This document shows, in pieces, positions 1 to 10,660 of a stretch of 64,000 bases of DNA. The stretch's first letter is position 1; each line of letters begins with the position of its first letter. Position numbers and translations under genes: made by a program. Source of the DNA: Medicago truncatula (lineage: Eukaryota; Streptophyta; Magnoliopsida; Fabales; Fabaceae); assembly GCF_003473485.1 (NCBI RefSeq), contig NC_053045.1:63675994-63739993 (forward strand), read 5' to 3'. The notes under the pieces are model-generated. The model did not search any database and was not told the origin of the DNA. It worked only from the letters and a program-made list of their open reading frames with translations.

Positions 1-1933
1 CTCCATTCCTCACTCATGCACCTACCTACCACCACCACTACACTACACTGCTCATTCATCTTCCTGTCTTGGTTTTCAGTTTTTAATCTAGAATAACACA
101 AAAATTCCTATGAATTCAACAAAAGATCTTATTAATCAAAAGGGTTAATCGGTCTTTACCCTCCGGTAATACATGACACTTTTGATTTTGCCCCCTGTAA
201 AAATTGTTTTTTAGATTCCGTCCTTGTAAAATGAAGATTTTTCACGATTGCCCCCTAAGCCCATTGACTCAGCAGAATCTTTGATGTGGCACCTACATGG
301 CTTTTTCTTTTTATTTTTCATTTTTTTTTGCTTGCCACGCGTAAAAATAGTTTACACTTTTTTAAAAATCTGAAAATTAATTTTCAAAATTTTAAAAAAT
401 CTGAAAAAATTCAAACTATTTTTTAAATAGACAAAAAATTAGATTATTTTTCGAAAAATTAAAAAACATTTAGATTTTTTTCCGAAATAGAGAACTGTCT
501 TATCTTTTTCGAAATTAAAAAAAAATGCAGATTATTTTTGAAATAATTTTTTTTTTAATTTTTTCTACAAAGATTGAAAATTCTGGAAAATATTTTAATT
601 TTTAAAAATCTGGTTATAAATGTTTTTAAATTCCAATTATATAATCTGAAAAAAAAATTTGATTTTTTTTTAATTTTAAAATCTTAACTTCAGATTTTTT
701 TTGAAAATTTTAAATTTAGGAAAAATTCAAATTTATTTTTGAAATTTTTTATAAAATCTTGAAATATTGTCTTAAATTTTACAAATTTTAAAAATCTGAG
801 AATATTTTCCAGATTTTAAAAATTTAAATAAAATCAAATTTTTTTCAGATTATATAGTTGGAATTTAAAAATTAAAATATTTTCCAGAATTTTCATTCTT
901 TGTAGAAAAAATTAAAAAAACTTTCTTATTTCAAAAAAATCTGCATTTTTCTAATTTCGAAATAGATAAGACAATTTTCTATTTCGGAAAAAAATCTAAA
1001 TGTTTTTTAATTTTTGGAAAAAAAATTAATTTTTTTTCGATTTAAAAAATAGTTTGAATTTTTTCATATTTTTTAAAAAATGATTTTTGATTTTTTTAAT
1101 TTTATATTATATTTTAATTTTTTTAAATAAAAATGACATGTAAACTTGTTTTTACGCGTTGCAAGCAAAAAAAAATAAAAAATAAAAATAAAAAGCCATG
1201 TAGGTGCCACATCAAAGATTCTGCTTAGTCAACGGGCTTAGGGGGCAATCGTGAAGAATCTTCATTTTACAGGGATGGAATCTAAAAAAAATAAAATTAC
1301 AGGGGGCAAAACCAAAAATGTCCTATATTACAGGGGGGTAAAGACCTATTAACCCTAATCAAAACAATAGCATACTCTTGTGCTGAATTGGATAAAGCTA
1401 CAAACAAAAAATGGGTCTTGATTTTTTCATTTGGGTTTCAAAAATGTTATTGATTGAGTGTGATTCAAAATGACTCAACACCCATTAATAATAATGGTGA
1501 ATGAAAAGAAAACTGCAAGAACACGAAATTAGTTTTAATGAAAATTAGAAAGGGGAAAACAAAATTGTTGTGAGGAAGATGAAATTTGTGATTATGTGTT
1601 TATGGAAGTGAGAAAATTCCAGCAAAGAAGAACAAATCTAAACCTCTCACACCCATGTTGAAATGCTAGAAATGGTGAATAAGATATTCATATATTCATG
1701 TTTTGCAAAATGGTGATTCAAGCTGTAGGAATTGAATTTTAAGAGGTTGCTGGTGGTGGTACTAGTGTTGATGCGTGAAGGAAGATACAAAGGAGAGAGA
1801 AATTGGTGAAAGAGTGTTAAAAGAATATAATGTTGAGAGAGTATGATAATGTTGTGATTTTCATTTGATCTAATGGTCAAAAAAACTTTCCCATGGTAGA
1901 AAAGTTTTATACCTTCTCATGTAAAATGCCACC
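1..1933. mobile_element. Right part of a Mutator-like element with GGTGGCATTT-type end (left end outside window)
   Basis: The right end, at 1881-1933, reads as an inverted match to the termini at 12801, 14493 and 15394: a 'ttcccatggtagaaaag' block followed by '...aaaatgccacc'. The inner sequence on the minus strand (about 1640-1880) resembles the subterminal sequence of those elements, including a 'gaccattagatcaaat'-type stretch. No left end is visible, so the element probably starts before the window or is truncated. It contains the separate foldback insertion at 142-1355. Small reading frames here look accidental. Confidence 0.5.
142..1355. mobile_element. 1.2 kb foldback Mutator-like element with 9-bp target duplication
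   Basis: The two halves are inverted copies. The left end starts gggttaatcggtctttaccc and the right end finishes with its near complement, ...ggtaaagacctattaaccc. Matching arms run far inward through the gccccctaagccc block, the gatgtggcacctacatgg block and the AT-rich middle, so most of the element is one long imperfect palindrome centred near 750. The 9-bp direct repeat taatcaaaa lies at 133-141 and 1356-1364, as expected for Mutator-type insertion. There is no coding capacity, so it is non-autonomous. Confidence 0.87.
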
Positions 1934-2092
1934 TAATTTGAGAGGCAGGTGGTGTTAATAAATTGGGTGTGTTTTTCCATCCTAATTTTCAACATGTTTC
2001 ATTTTCAAAATGTCGTTGTCAGTTTGGAGAACAATTGTTCAAATTCAATGACTGTTTTTACGGGGAGGAGTGCTTAGAGTGAAAACGATCTA

Positions 2093-2235
2093 CTTCCTCT
2101 TGTTCTTAGTAAAGCAAATTTTACTTTTTAGGTTCATTCAATTAATGATGTATGTGGTTTATATTATGAACCACATACACCATTAATTGAATGAACCTAA
2201 AAAGTAAAATTTGCTTATATTTAAAAACGGAGGAG
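2093..2235. mobile_element. Stowaway-like MITE, nearly perfect hairpin
   Basis: TA dinucleotides flank the element at 2091-2092 and 2236-2237. The ends are cttcctcttgtt and its partner aaaacggaggag, a Stowaway-like terminus. Inside, about 50 bp from 2114 (gcaaattttactttttaggt) is repeated in inverted orientation up to 2216. The whole element therefore folds into a hairpin with a short loop near 2165. Confidence 0.8.
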
Positions 2236-2725
2236 TATAAGTTAAGTGGGGGATATTTGAAGGCCAAAGGAGGATCGAGGGTTGGATGTTAAGGATTTAT
2301 GTATCATTGTTTTATCGGCCAAGTGGCGGTGGTGCTTATTATTTGACGAGGATTCTCATTGGAAATTGTACAAACATGTACAAATAAAGAGTACAAGAAG
2401 TACTTAAGTCAAACAATAACAAAATCAAAGGATTCCGTCCACGGTAAAACAACATCATAGTTACCTCATATCAGAATCATCCAACCCCAACTGAAATATG
2501 GGAAATGTAACGCCCCATTTTTATTTAATTATTTTTAGTTGATTTAAAGTCTTTTTATATGATTTTTAAATGATTTACGTTGATTTTGTGGTGTGGTATA
2601 TTTTATTAAATGACTATTTTATTATTTAATAGAATAAGTAAGAAATAGGATTTAATTGGAGTTTGGGGGTTTTACGAGAATTAAGTAAACTTAGGGGGAG
2701 TAAAGTGAATATTGGGAAGATTATA

Positions 2726-2735
2726 TTTATAAAAG
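2726..2735 (+). promoter_or_regulatory. Candidate TATA box of the solo LTR
   Basis: tttataaaag lies 220 bp into the LTR, followed by a purine-rich stretch (2755-2830) suitable for a transcript start and leader. A gtaagg at about 2847 could act as a splice donor. This is a motif match only. Confidence 0.35.
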
Positions 2736-3107
2736 AATTAGAAAAATAGAAGTGAGGGAAGCAGTTTTTACGTACAACAGGGAAAAGGGAGAAAAGTCAA
2801 GAAAAGGGAAGAGAACCAAGAAGGGCTGCGATTTCGATTATCTAAGGTAAGGGTGAGGCTAACTTACATTAATTTTAGTGTATATGATTCTGATTATGTT
2901 TTAACAAAAGTTATGAATAAATTTGGAGAATTGGGAATTAGGGTTATGATGAGAATTGATGATTAAACGATGGAATTAGGGTGAATTGATGTAGAAATGA
3001 TGAACAGACCTTAAATGTTTCATATATTGATGTTTAGAATCAGTTTTAAGGTTAGAACAATGGGTTTGGGTGAATTTTTGAGAAAAACTGTAACCTGGCC
3101 GTACTGT

Positions 3108-3444
3108 TATTCATCGCTCGCCTCCCGAGTGATGATCCTCGCCATAGCGAGTGATGAAGATCATCGCTCGCCTCGCGAGCAAGAGTTGTTCGCCTCGCGA
3201 GTTGCATTTCGCAGCTCGCCATAGCGAGCACGTTTACTCGCCGTGGCGAGTGTGGGCAGAGAGCTTGCAAGATTCTGTGTTTTTGAGCTGTGAGTTTAAC
3301 TTTGGGTGTTTATGAGGGCCTGAACATGTACCTTAATGATTAGGCGAAGTTTTAGATTGAGTTTGAACTCAGAATAGAGTCAGATTGGATTCTAGAGTGT
3401 TTTACCCTAACTCGCCGTGGCGAGTAGAGGCTCTCGCCTCGCGA
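3108..3444. repeat. Array of CTCGCC...GCGAG palindromes inside the solo LTR
   Basis: At least eight short GC-rich inverted repeats occur in 3108-3256 and again in 3411-3444. Variants include ctcgccatagcgag, ctcgccgtggcgag and ctcgcctcgcgag. Each can form a small hairpin with a loop that varies (atag, gtgg). They stand out against the AT-rich surroundings. The open frames on both strands through this block (3015-3270) follow from the repeats and are probably not genes. Confidence 0.75.
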
Positions 3445-3933
3445 GCTAGTGCTTGACAGACTGCTTGGTTTAGGATTTCATGTGACTTTGTCGCACGAGA
3501 GGTTGTGAGCTGAACTTTGGGATAGCAATGAGAGATGTATAGGATATAAATGATGAACTGTGAAGCTGGTTATGGCCAATTGAGGTTATTAATGTGATAA
3601 AATTGTACAAGTAATACTTGGTTTATGTTATAATGCTAGACATCGTTGGATTGTATAAGATATTGTTATATCATGCTGACGTATACTGTTGTTGTTGATT
3701 GATTATGATTGTTAATGATCGCTGGTTTATATTTAATTGCATTCAATTAGAATGTACAATGTGTTGGTTCGAGTTGTCGTTTCTAAGTAACAGAGTCATA
3801 GGTTGTTGATGTTGACCAAGTTGGGGAGTGAGTGAGTTATTATGCACAATCGTTGTCGTCACCTATGTTGTTGTTGTCGTAGTTGAGTTGTATGCTGATA
3901 TACACAAGTGGAGTCCTTTCATGATTAGGAAAC

Positions 3934-4127
3934 TGTTGAGGGCTCATGCCCTGGAATGCTTTGTCATTCAACCGTTGAGGGCTCATGCCCTGGAATGCTC
4001 GTCATTCAACCGTTGAGGGCTTATGCCCTGGAATGCCTTGTCATTCAATCTGTTGAGGGCTCATGCCCTGGAATGTTCATCATTCAAATTGTTGGGGGCT
4101 TATGCCCCGGAATGCTTAGTCATTCAT
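3934..4127. repeat. Five tandem 39-bp repeats in the solo LTR
   Basis: Units start with gttgagggctcatgccctgg at about 3934, 3974, 4012, 4052 and 4091, each followed by aatgctt and a gtcattcaa spacer. The core gggctcatgccc is itself palindromic. A gtcgttgtt-rich stretch follows at 4141-4290. Confidence 0.8.
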
Positions 4128-5114
4128 TGAGTTGAAAATAGTACCCCGTCGTTCGTTGTCGTTGATGTAGTGGATGATGTTGTCGTTGTCGTTGATGGTG
4201 ATATTGTCGTTGTTGTAGGTTGTGTTGTGGTCGTTGTTGTTGAGGGAGATATTGTTGTTGTGGTCGAGTTGTTGTTGTCGTTGTGGGTTGATTTAGTAAG
4301 AGTTATTAAAGTCGAAGAAGTATGAATATTATTGTTGACTTATATGTTGCTTATTACGTTATTTAATTAAGTTGATGATTTATATATCTATTATTATTGT
4401 TTGTGAATCTCACCCCTTCTGCTTGGAATTGTTGCCCTTCGTATGGGTAACTTGCAGGTATTGAAGTTTATTAGAAGTGGTGGCTCAAAGTGTCTAGGGC
4501 TCTGATACGTACGGGATGGGATTTTCTTATTGTTTTTCATTCCTATGTATCAATTTTGAATATTGCTGACGTAGCCCTATGGTTGTTGAATTTATGTTGA
4601 TAAGGCTCTATGCCAAAGATTTAATTATGGAGATTTAAACTATTGCTATCGTTGTTTTGATGCAAATTTTCCGCTGCAAATTTAATAATGACTTGAAGGA
4701 TGTTTATTAAATAGATTTTATATTCTATTTAAGAAATTTTGAAAATGTAGTGTGACATGCCCGTTTGGGAATTACTCTGATGCATGAATTATTAATTAAT
4801 GGATTTTTGGGAAACGGGGTGTTACAGGAAAGACTAGAAACATATCCCCCACAGTTAACCAACCCCTGGTCAAATCTACCACATGACACTATCGTTTCAT
4901 GATCTCACTCTTAGAAGGAACACGTGCAACCAAAATGTTGTTTTAAAAACCACTCTCAAGAGGTGAATTTAACAATATCCGCCAATGGAGCACATACGTC
5001 TTGTCTCAAAAAAGATGTGAGCATTTTATGATTGTAAGTTTATATCCTATTGATCAACTTTATAACATAAATCTAAATTATTCGATATGTTATTTTACAT
5101 GTTTTTGATGCCGA

Positions 5115-5188
5115 TTTTTTTTTTTTTTTTGTGGTGACCGAGATTCAACCCAATGCATTGTCCTTACCAATTGAGCTAAGCTCACGGG
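5115..5188 (-). mobile_element. Truncated tRNA-derived SINE
   Basis: Read on the minus strand it starts ccccgtgagcttagctca, the same 5' head and box A as the SINE copies at 32151 and 37277, then runs through a diverged box B (gggttgaatctcgg) into an A-rich tail (the T run at 5115-5130). It lacks the 3' body of the full copies. A gccga match on both sides may be a worn target duplication. Confidence 0.6.
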
Positions 5189-5248
5189 GGACGCCGAAGT
5201 TAGATTAAATATAACATACTAGTATATGGAAAAATGTGTTAAAAGAAA

Positions 5249-5964
5249 TTTAATCCGAAAATGTGATGTTTAAAATAACCTAACCTGTAAGTTTTGTCCT
5301 AAGAAACCCTATTGCCAAACTTCAACAATAGATGACCACCGTCGGCATGCATCATGACGGCGACAACAAGAGAATGAGACTCGTAGCAGATTCATATTTA
5401 CCTGATGAGTGTTGGCAGTATATCCTCAAACTCCTCAGCAGCGACAGGAACGACGACAACAATTATAGCTACCTGAAGGCTGTATCCATGGTCTCAAAAC
5501 AGTTATTCTCGATCATCAATGATCTTCGATTCTCACTCACTGTCTATAATTCAACCCGCCCTTTCCTCCTTCGTCTCTTTCATAGATTCTCCAACCTAGC
5601 CTATAGTTATACTGCAACGGAAATTAATCCGAAAATGTGATGTCAAAAAAAACCTAACCTGTAAGTTTTGTCCTAAGAAACCCTGTTGCCAAACTTCAAC
5701 AATAGACGACCACCGTCGGCATGCATCATGACGGCGACAACAAGAGAATGAGACTCGTAGCAGATTCATATTTACCTGATGAGTGTTGGCAGTATATCCT
5801 CAAACTCCTCAGCAGCGACAGGAACGACGACAACAATTGTAGCTACCTGAAGGCTGTATCCATGGTCTCAAAACAGTTATTCTCGATCATCAATGATCTT
5901 CGATTCTCACTCACTGTCTATAATTCAACCCGCCCTTTCCTCCTTCGTCTCTTTCATAGAATTT
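5249..5964 (+). repeat. 374-bp tandem duplication covering the F-box gene start
   Basis: The block from about 5249 to the cttcgtctctttcataga at 5570-5587 is repeated 374 bp downstream, with only a few differences. It includes about 80 bp of upstream sequence and the whole F-box coding segment. Near-identity suggests a recent duplication relative to the decay of the gene. Confidence 0.85.
5332..5640 (+). pseudogene. F-box N-terminal fragment, upstream copy
   Basis: The 102-residue frame begins MTTVGMHHDGDNKRMR and contains LPDECWQYILKLLSS, the start of an F-box (SCF substrate receptor that binds SKP1), then VSMVSKQLFSIINDLRFSLTVY and FHRFSNLAYS, which match the start of the legume F-box/LRR family. 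It then runs into the second copy's upstream sequence and stops after NPKM. All leucine-rich repeats are missing. It is a by-product of the 374-bp tandem duplication. A short F-box-only peptide could be made from the intact ATG, but no function can be claimed. Confidence 0.75.
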
Positions 5965-6349
5965 GAACCTAGCCTACTGTTCAACAGTGAACCTAATTGG
6001 AATGAACTTTAGAGTCCCCCAACTAGAGGTGTTGAACTTGTCATATACAAAGGTTGACGATGGAACACTTTATGTGACCTCAAAGAATTGTCGTGGACTT
6101 TTGCATTTGTTATTGAAAAATAGCGATGTCACAGAGAAGGGAGTGAAACACGTGTTAGAAAACTGCACACAACTAAGAGAGATCAACTTGAACGGTTGTG
6201 ATAAAGTGCATACTAGTGTTGTTGACTCAATGGTATTTTCAAGGCCATCATTGAGAAAGATAACAGCGCCACCTGGTTTTCATTTGAGTGACGAAAAGAA
6301 GAAACTCTTCTTGCGTCAAGGATGCATTGTTTGCTCTAAAAGTACTTAG
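5706..6349 (+). pseudogene. F-box/LRR pseudogene, downstream copy
   Basis: This copy has lost the first ATG (acg at 5706) but keeps an internal ATG at 5721. The F-box segment runs to a stop at 5964-5966 (FHRI, stop). A second frame starting near 5963 continues as leucine-rich repeats: QLEVLNLSYTKVDDGTLY, CRGLLHLLLKNSDVTEKGV and CTQLREINLNGCDKV, ending CIVCSKST. Compared with family members, which typically carry many repeats, a large middle section is deleted, joining the F-box to the last few repeats with a frame change. Complete relatives would be ubiquitin-ligase adaptors; this copy is most likely dead. Confidence 0.75.
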
Positions 6350-8509
6350 CTATGAAGTGTAAGATGTTTTTGTTTTCGGATCTATTTCCATGAGAATTTT
6401 TTTTTTAAATAAAAAATTATCATAGAATCGTATATTTAAAACTATCCGCATATACAACGCTTTTGTCCTTTGAATGTGCATCAAACATATTACAATATGG
6501 ATGCTTACACATATTATGTTCCGTTGGTTTAAACTCATAATAATTGCAATGATAATCCATAAATTATGAGGGTTCAGATCCTCTCCTTTTCCTTGTGGGG
6601 AGATGAAGGTATCATGTTTGGAGACAAAACTACATGTTCTAGTGTACTTGGATTCATCATTTCTAGTGCAAGGGTTTTAAAATCATGTCTTACTCTCTTT
6701 GAATGTTACAATGTCTTGTTGCTAAAGAAAATGGGAGGATCCAAGTTTTCTCCGTTCCATCTTTGATCTTTCTTGTAGAGAATAATAGAGAGTAAAAATA
6801 GATTAATTACTTATATACATTCTTTGGGCTATTAGTCTAGTTCTATCATTAATTTTGGTTGACAATGTCATGCAAGCTGTATGTAAATCAATGTAACTAT
6901 TTTAACCAATTTGACTATAATAAGTTAGTTGAATTTGATGGGGAGAGCACTGATAGAAACACTTTAGGTTCTGTTTCTAAGAGGAGGACGGAAGAGTGAT
7001 AGAAAGATGAATGGAGGAAGATTTTCTATTTTAACCAAGCTTTCCCCTCCATACACCTCTCTTTTTCTGTTGTCGCAAACTGGCCATTAAAGTTGAACTC
7101 CTTGAGCTGTACTTTTTCATATTTAGTTCTGAGAAGTTCTCATTTTATTGCAGATAATGGCGCTTCCTTGGACGCGTCTACATCCTCTTCAATGCCCTGT
7201 GTTTCTGATAGTGGAAATTCTTTATCTGAGAATCAAGAATCTGATATTATGTACTTTGCACAATCAGTTTGCATTACCAATAAAAACAATTTGGTGTCTC
7301 TTTTATTTTGAATGTGTTTCCAACTTTCTTGGATAGATTCTACTCTCCTGGAAAAAAACGAACAACAATTCCTAAATTTAGACTTTGTTGATGTTGTTTG
7401 CTTTGTACTCTTGTTCCCTTGCCATGGTTTATCCCCCTGGATTTTCCTGACAAGGTCTTATTGATGCAAATGTTGAGTTCGCTTCGTTCGCACAAGTGTC
7501 TTTCTATCTTTCTCTTTATTTTCATAATATCTCTAGAATGGCGGCTAAGGGGTACTAACGTAGTTGTAATGTCTTGATTTTGTCTTTGCACACTCTGCTG
7601 TTGAAAGAAGGTTAGATTTTTAATTTCGACTCCTAGTTCATGTTAAAAGTCATCTTAAATGTACATTCAAAATCAAAGACACAAACATTTTGCACCCAAT
7701 TCTTATATTTAGAAAAAACAAAAATTAAAACAACATGTCTCGTGTTTACCTACTACTCTATGTATCCGACCAACGCTTTTTGTTTTATTTTTTGCATGTT
7801 TGTTGGTTAGTAAAGTAAAAACCATTATTGCTTCATGTGCTTGAAGGCAATACAAAGAAACGAGGATCATGTTTCTCTCAAATCATAATCACATGCTAAT
7901 CACCTAGTGACCTCCTTTTGCTTTCTCTACAAGCTTTGCTGCCTAGTACTGTGTACCATCCAAAGTAGAATCTGTTAAAGAGATTCTTAGCTAGCTGTGT
8001 GTATCTTTTTCCCCATTTTCTTCATAATTGGACTTAACCACTACACACACACAAAAGCGATTCATTCAACTGAAATTTCTTTTTCTTTTTCATAAATCAA
8101 TAAGAAAGAAGAGAGAAAATAAATCCTTGAAATTAAAGTAGAAGGCAAATAATTTAGACAATTGCTTTTATAATTTGTCCAAATTCAAAGAGAAAACTCT
8201 TGGTAAAGAGGCTTTATGACCTCTCTTCTTTTCCTAAATTATTTGATAAGATTTCAAAAGTAAGACCACCTAATGTTATCCTAAAAGGGTTTAGATCATG
8301 ATATGTCTAGTTAAACATAATGAACTTTTGATCAATTAAATTATTTGTATATATGTCCCCCATCAAGCTAACACCTAACTTAGTTTTGAATGTTCTAAGT
8401 TAAACATAATGATTAAATGCACCAATATGTCCCACTTGACAATTGTGCATAAGTGATTATTTTTACACAAAATTTCCCTTCAAAACATTGTTTGTCTCTG
8501 TGTCCTAAA
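6350..8509. other. Intergenic, no supported gene
   Basis: This is AT-rich sequence with only short accidental frames. The only recognisable item is the retrotransposon LTR remnant near 7380-7470. A short stretch after a splice-acceptor-like ttttattgcag at 7153 (tctacatcctcttcaatg region) could be an old exon, but no family is recognised. The 600 bp before 8510 would hold the OVATE gene's promoter. Confidence 0.5.
7380..7470 (+). mobile_element. Remnant of a copia-type LTR
   Basis: The order ttgtttgctttgtactc, ttcccttgccatggttta, ccccctggattttcctgaca, aggtcttattgatgcaa resembles the R/U5 region of many plant Ty1/copia LTRs (the '...TTTCCCACTGGGTTTTCCT...AAGGTTTTTAATGAGGCA' pattern). No LTR ends or target duplications are visible. 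Recognised from a recalled pattern only. Confidence 0.4.
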
Positions 8510-8962
8510 ATGAAAACCTCAAAACAACAAAGAGGATGCAAGGCCTTGTGTTGCAGTAGCAACAGGTTTAGTGTTTCTTCTTCAGAGGAAGCAGAGAGTT
8601 CTTCTTCTGCCTCTGATAGGTTCCCTTCTGTTTCAACACTAGCACATGCCATGGTGCAAGAGAGACTTGACCAAATGATAAGAGAAAAACTTGAAGCTAG
8701 ACATGTAGAGAGAAAAAGGGAGAAGAGAAGAGAAGGAACTAAGTTTGTTGTAATGTTAGCAACTGAGAAGTGTTCTTATGATCCTAGAGAGGATTTCAGG
8801 GAGTCTATGATGGAGATGATAACAGTGAATCGCCTTCAAGATGCGAAAGATCTTCGTAGTTTATTGAACTATTATATGTCGATGAACTCGGAAGAATACC
8901 ATAGTCTTATACTTGAGATTTTTCATGAGGTTTGTACTAATTTGTTCTTAATTATAATGTAA
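8510..8962 (+). CDS. OVATE family protein (transcriptional repressor)
   Basis: The product is 150 residues, starting at the ATG that gives [15 protein letters not shown]. An upstream in-frame ATG at 8453 adds 19 residues not typical of the family. The N-terminus has a Cys cluster and a Ser-rich tract ([16 protein letters not shown]), then [18 protein letters not shown] and a basic stretch [10 protein letters not shown]. The OVATE domain lies at about residues 79-135: [18 protein letters not shown], then [20 protein letters not shown] and LEIFHEV. OVATE proteins act in the nucleus as repressors with KNOX/BELL homeodomain partners and influence organ shape; the subgroup here is not resolved. 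The last residues ([10 protein letters not shown]) are unusual, and the codon after FHE begins a possible GT splice donor, so the true 3' end may differ. Confidence 0.87.
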   Translation: MKTSKQQRGCKALCCSSNRFSVSSSEEAESSSSASDRFPSVSTLAHAMVQERLDQMIREKLEARHVERKREKRREGTKFVVMLATEKCSYDPREDFRESMMEMITVNRLQDAKDLRSLLNYYMSMNSEEYHSLILEIFHEVCTNLFLIIM

Positions 8963-9552
8963 ATGCCAATGGTAACAAATGTGAATTTGCCAAATATTTC
9001 CTGCACAAATGTGATCATTTTCAAAATTTCAACATACTTTTATGTTGTTGTTGAAGGATTCAACAGTTTTTTACATGGGATAGTGAGAGAATTGTCATTA
9101 CAATAAGAAATTATAATAAGGCTTTATATAGCCAATGACTAATACTAGTTAGTCTATAACTAACTTGTATCTGACTAATACTGTAGCATCTATTAAACTA
9201 TGAATAATCTCAGTCTTAACTCTTTTTTCTCTTTTCTTTTTTATGAAGAAGTTTTTTTATTTATTTGTTATAATAAAATACTGTAATTAAGAAACACTTA
9301 ATTTCAGAACATTCTTTAGCAGATTTCGTGTTCCCAACCCAGAAACACTCTTGGGGTTTGGCCTTTCATGTTTCTGTGCGTGCTATAATGAGTAGAAACT
9401 CCTCCTTCCACACGCTGCTTATCTTGCACACAAATTAATTTAGGCCAAGCTTCCACATCTAAGGAAATGGACATGTAGAGTAGACATACTAAAATGCTGA
9501 TTTGAAGTATAAAATTCATGATATAATTCATAATTGAGAGAAAGAAAGATAA

Positions 9553-9945
9553 TCTAAAATATCAAGTAGGCTAAAAAGGAAGAGTTTTTTTTTTCTTTTT
9601 TGCTTAACTATCCACGATTTTTATGGATGGTTAAGCTAGAATATCAATTAGACAATTCTTTTTTTTTTTTTTTTGCTTAACTATCAATTGTCTTTATAGA
9701 TAGAAACTAGAATGTTGATTAGGCTAAAAGAAATGAAGTTTTGCTTTAACTAACCATTTTTTTTTTATGGATGGAAGATAAAATATCAATAAGGCTATAA
9801 AGTATGAAATTTGTTTATCTATCCATTATCTTTATGGATATAAAGAAGCTAGAACGCTAATCAGGCTAAGAAAAATGAATTTTGAAAATTTAAATATCCA
9901 TTTTCTTTATATCTAAAAACTAAAATGCCAATTATAGGCTAGGAA
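9553..9945. repeat. Degenerate tandem repeats of about 75-80 bp
   Basis: Five or six diverged units share the order: ctagaatatcaattaggcta, a purine-rich aaaaagaaatgaagttttg, then ttaactatccattttctttatggatag. Starts fall near 9554, 9636, 9708, 9778, 9850 and 9917. Each unit carries a small hairpin (actatccat with atggatagt). No coding sequence is seen. Confidence 0.6.
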
Positions 9946-10660
9946 TATGTTTGAAAAACTGCAAAAACATGGCTGCAACTCATGTATAGTTGAAGCTCCA
10001 ATTCTTAGCTCGTATAAAGTCACGTTAGAATTGCATTGGAACGTGAGAAAAATAAAATGAACGCGTATTCAAACACATAATAAAACAAATAAAGAATGAT
10101 ATCACCAAATATGTGGTGTTCTTGAGAAACTTTAACAATTGCTTGATCTTGATGAGTTTGATTGACCAAATTAGTGCATCTTCCAAACTTTCGCACTTCA
10201 TAAGAATTAAGAAGTACCACATCTATACTTGATTTGCCTGACCATGGCTTCATAAAGATAAGTTTGGAATGTTGTGACGCTGAGGAATTGGCAAAAGAAA
10301 AACCAAACTCATTCATTGATCTTGTGTATTTGATGAATGTTATCTGTGGCGCATATTGAGGTTGTGGAATCCATCTTTCGTGGCTTGCACCTATGAATCT
10401 CAGTGAGTCTTGAAATGGAGGGGAAGGATGGTTCAGACAATGCTAAAAATATTTCGAAAAAGAAATTGGATCCAACAAGAATCGTGATAAAAAATCTCTA
10501 GAATCCAAAAAGAAAGCATCAAGAAAGGAATCAAAAACGAAAATTTGAGAAAGAAAATATTCTTGTAGGATTTAATTAAGAGAAAAACATAGAAAGGTGA
10601 AATGGGAAGTAAGGAAGTAATACATAAAGTGAAATGGGAAGTAAGGAACTAATACATTTA
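9946..10660. other. Intergenic, no supported gene
   Basis: A minus-strand frame at 10020-10316 has no recognised domain and ends in a hydrophobic AT-driven stretch. A 27-bp direct repeat (gaaatgggaagtaaggaa with flanking aatacat) occurs near 10597 and 10630. Nothing else stands out. Confidence 0.4.

Larger units (their letters stand above)
2506..4826 (+). mobile_element. Solo LTR of an LTR retrotransposon (2.3 kb)
   Basis: The sequence begins TGTAACGCCCC and ends GGGGTGTTACA, the TG...CA inverted end pair of plant LTRs. It is flanked by the exact 5-bp direct repeat ggaaa (2501-2505 and 4827-4831). No gag-pol, primer binding site or second LTR is present between the duplications, so this is a solo LTR left by recombination between the two LTRs. 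A TATA-like box near 2726 gives plus orientation. The LTR contains two unusual repeat blocks, listed separately. Ends of this kind are common in Ty3/Gypsy chromoviruses such as the Tekay lineage; that lineage is inferred from the termini and was not tested. Confidence 0.9.

Noticed and set aside
1647-1880. Minus-strand frame of 77 codons
   Set aside because: It lies in the subterminal part of a MULE-type element and has no domain.
3015-3270. Overlapping frames on both strands in the solo LTR
   Set aside because: They are produced by the GC-rich palindrome array and are not protein-like.
2506-4826. Full LTR retrotransposon
   Set aside because: Only one LTR is present between the 5-bp target copies, and no coding region.
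6566-6766. Plus-strand frame of 66 codons
   Set aside because: No domain, no gene context and flanked by similar short motifs; probably chance.
7093-7336. Two overlapping plus frames after a splice-acceptor-like site
   Set aside because: Could be an old exon, but no family is recognised and no partner exon is visible.
9553-9945. CRISPR-like array
   Set aside because: Units are diverged, lack unique spacers between identical repeats, and the DNA is plant nuclear.
10020-10316. Minus frame of 98 codons
   Set aside because: No domain recognised and the C-terminal part is AT-driven.
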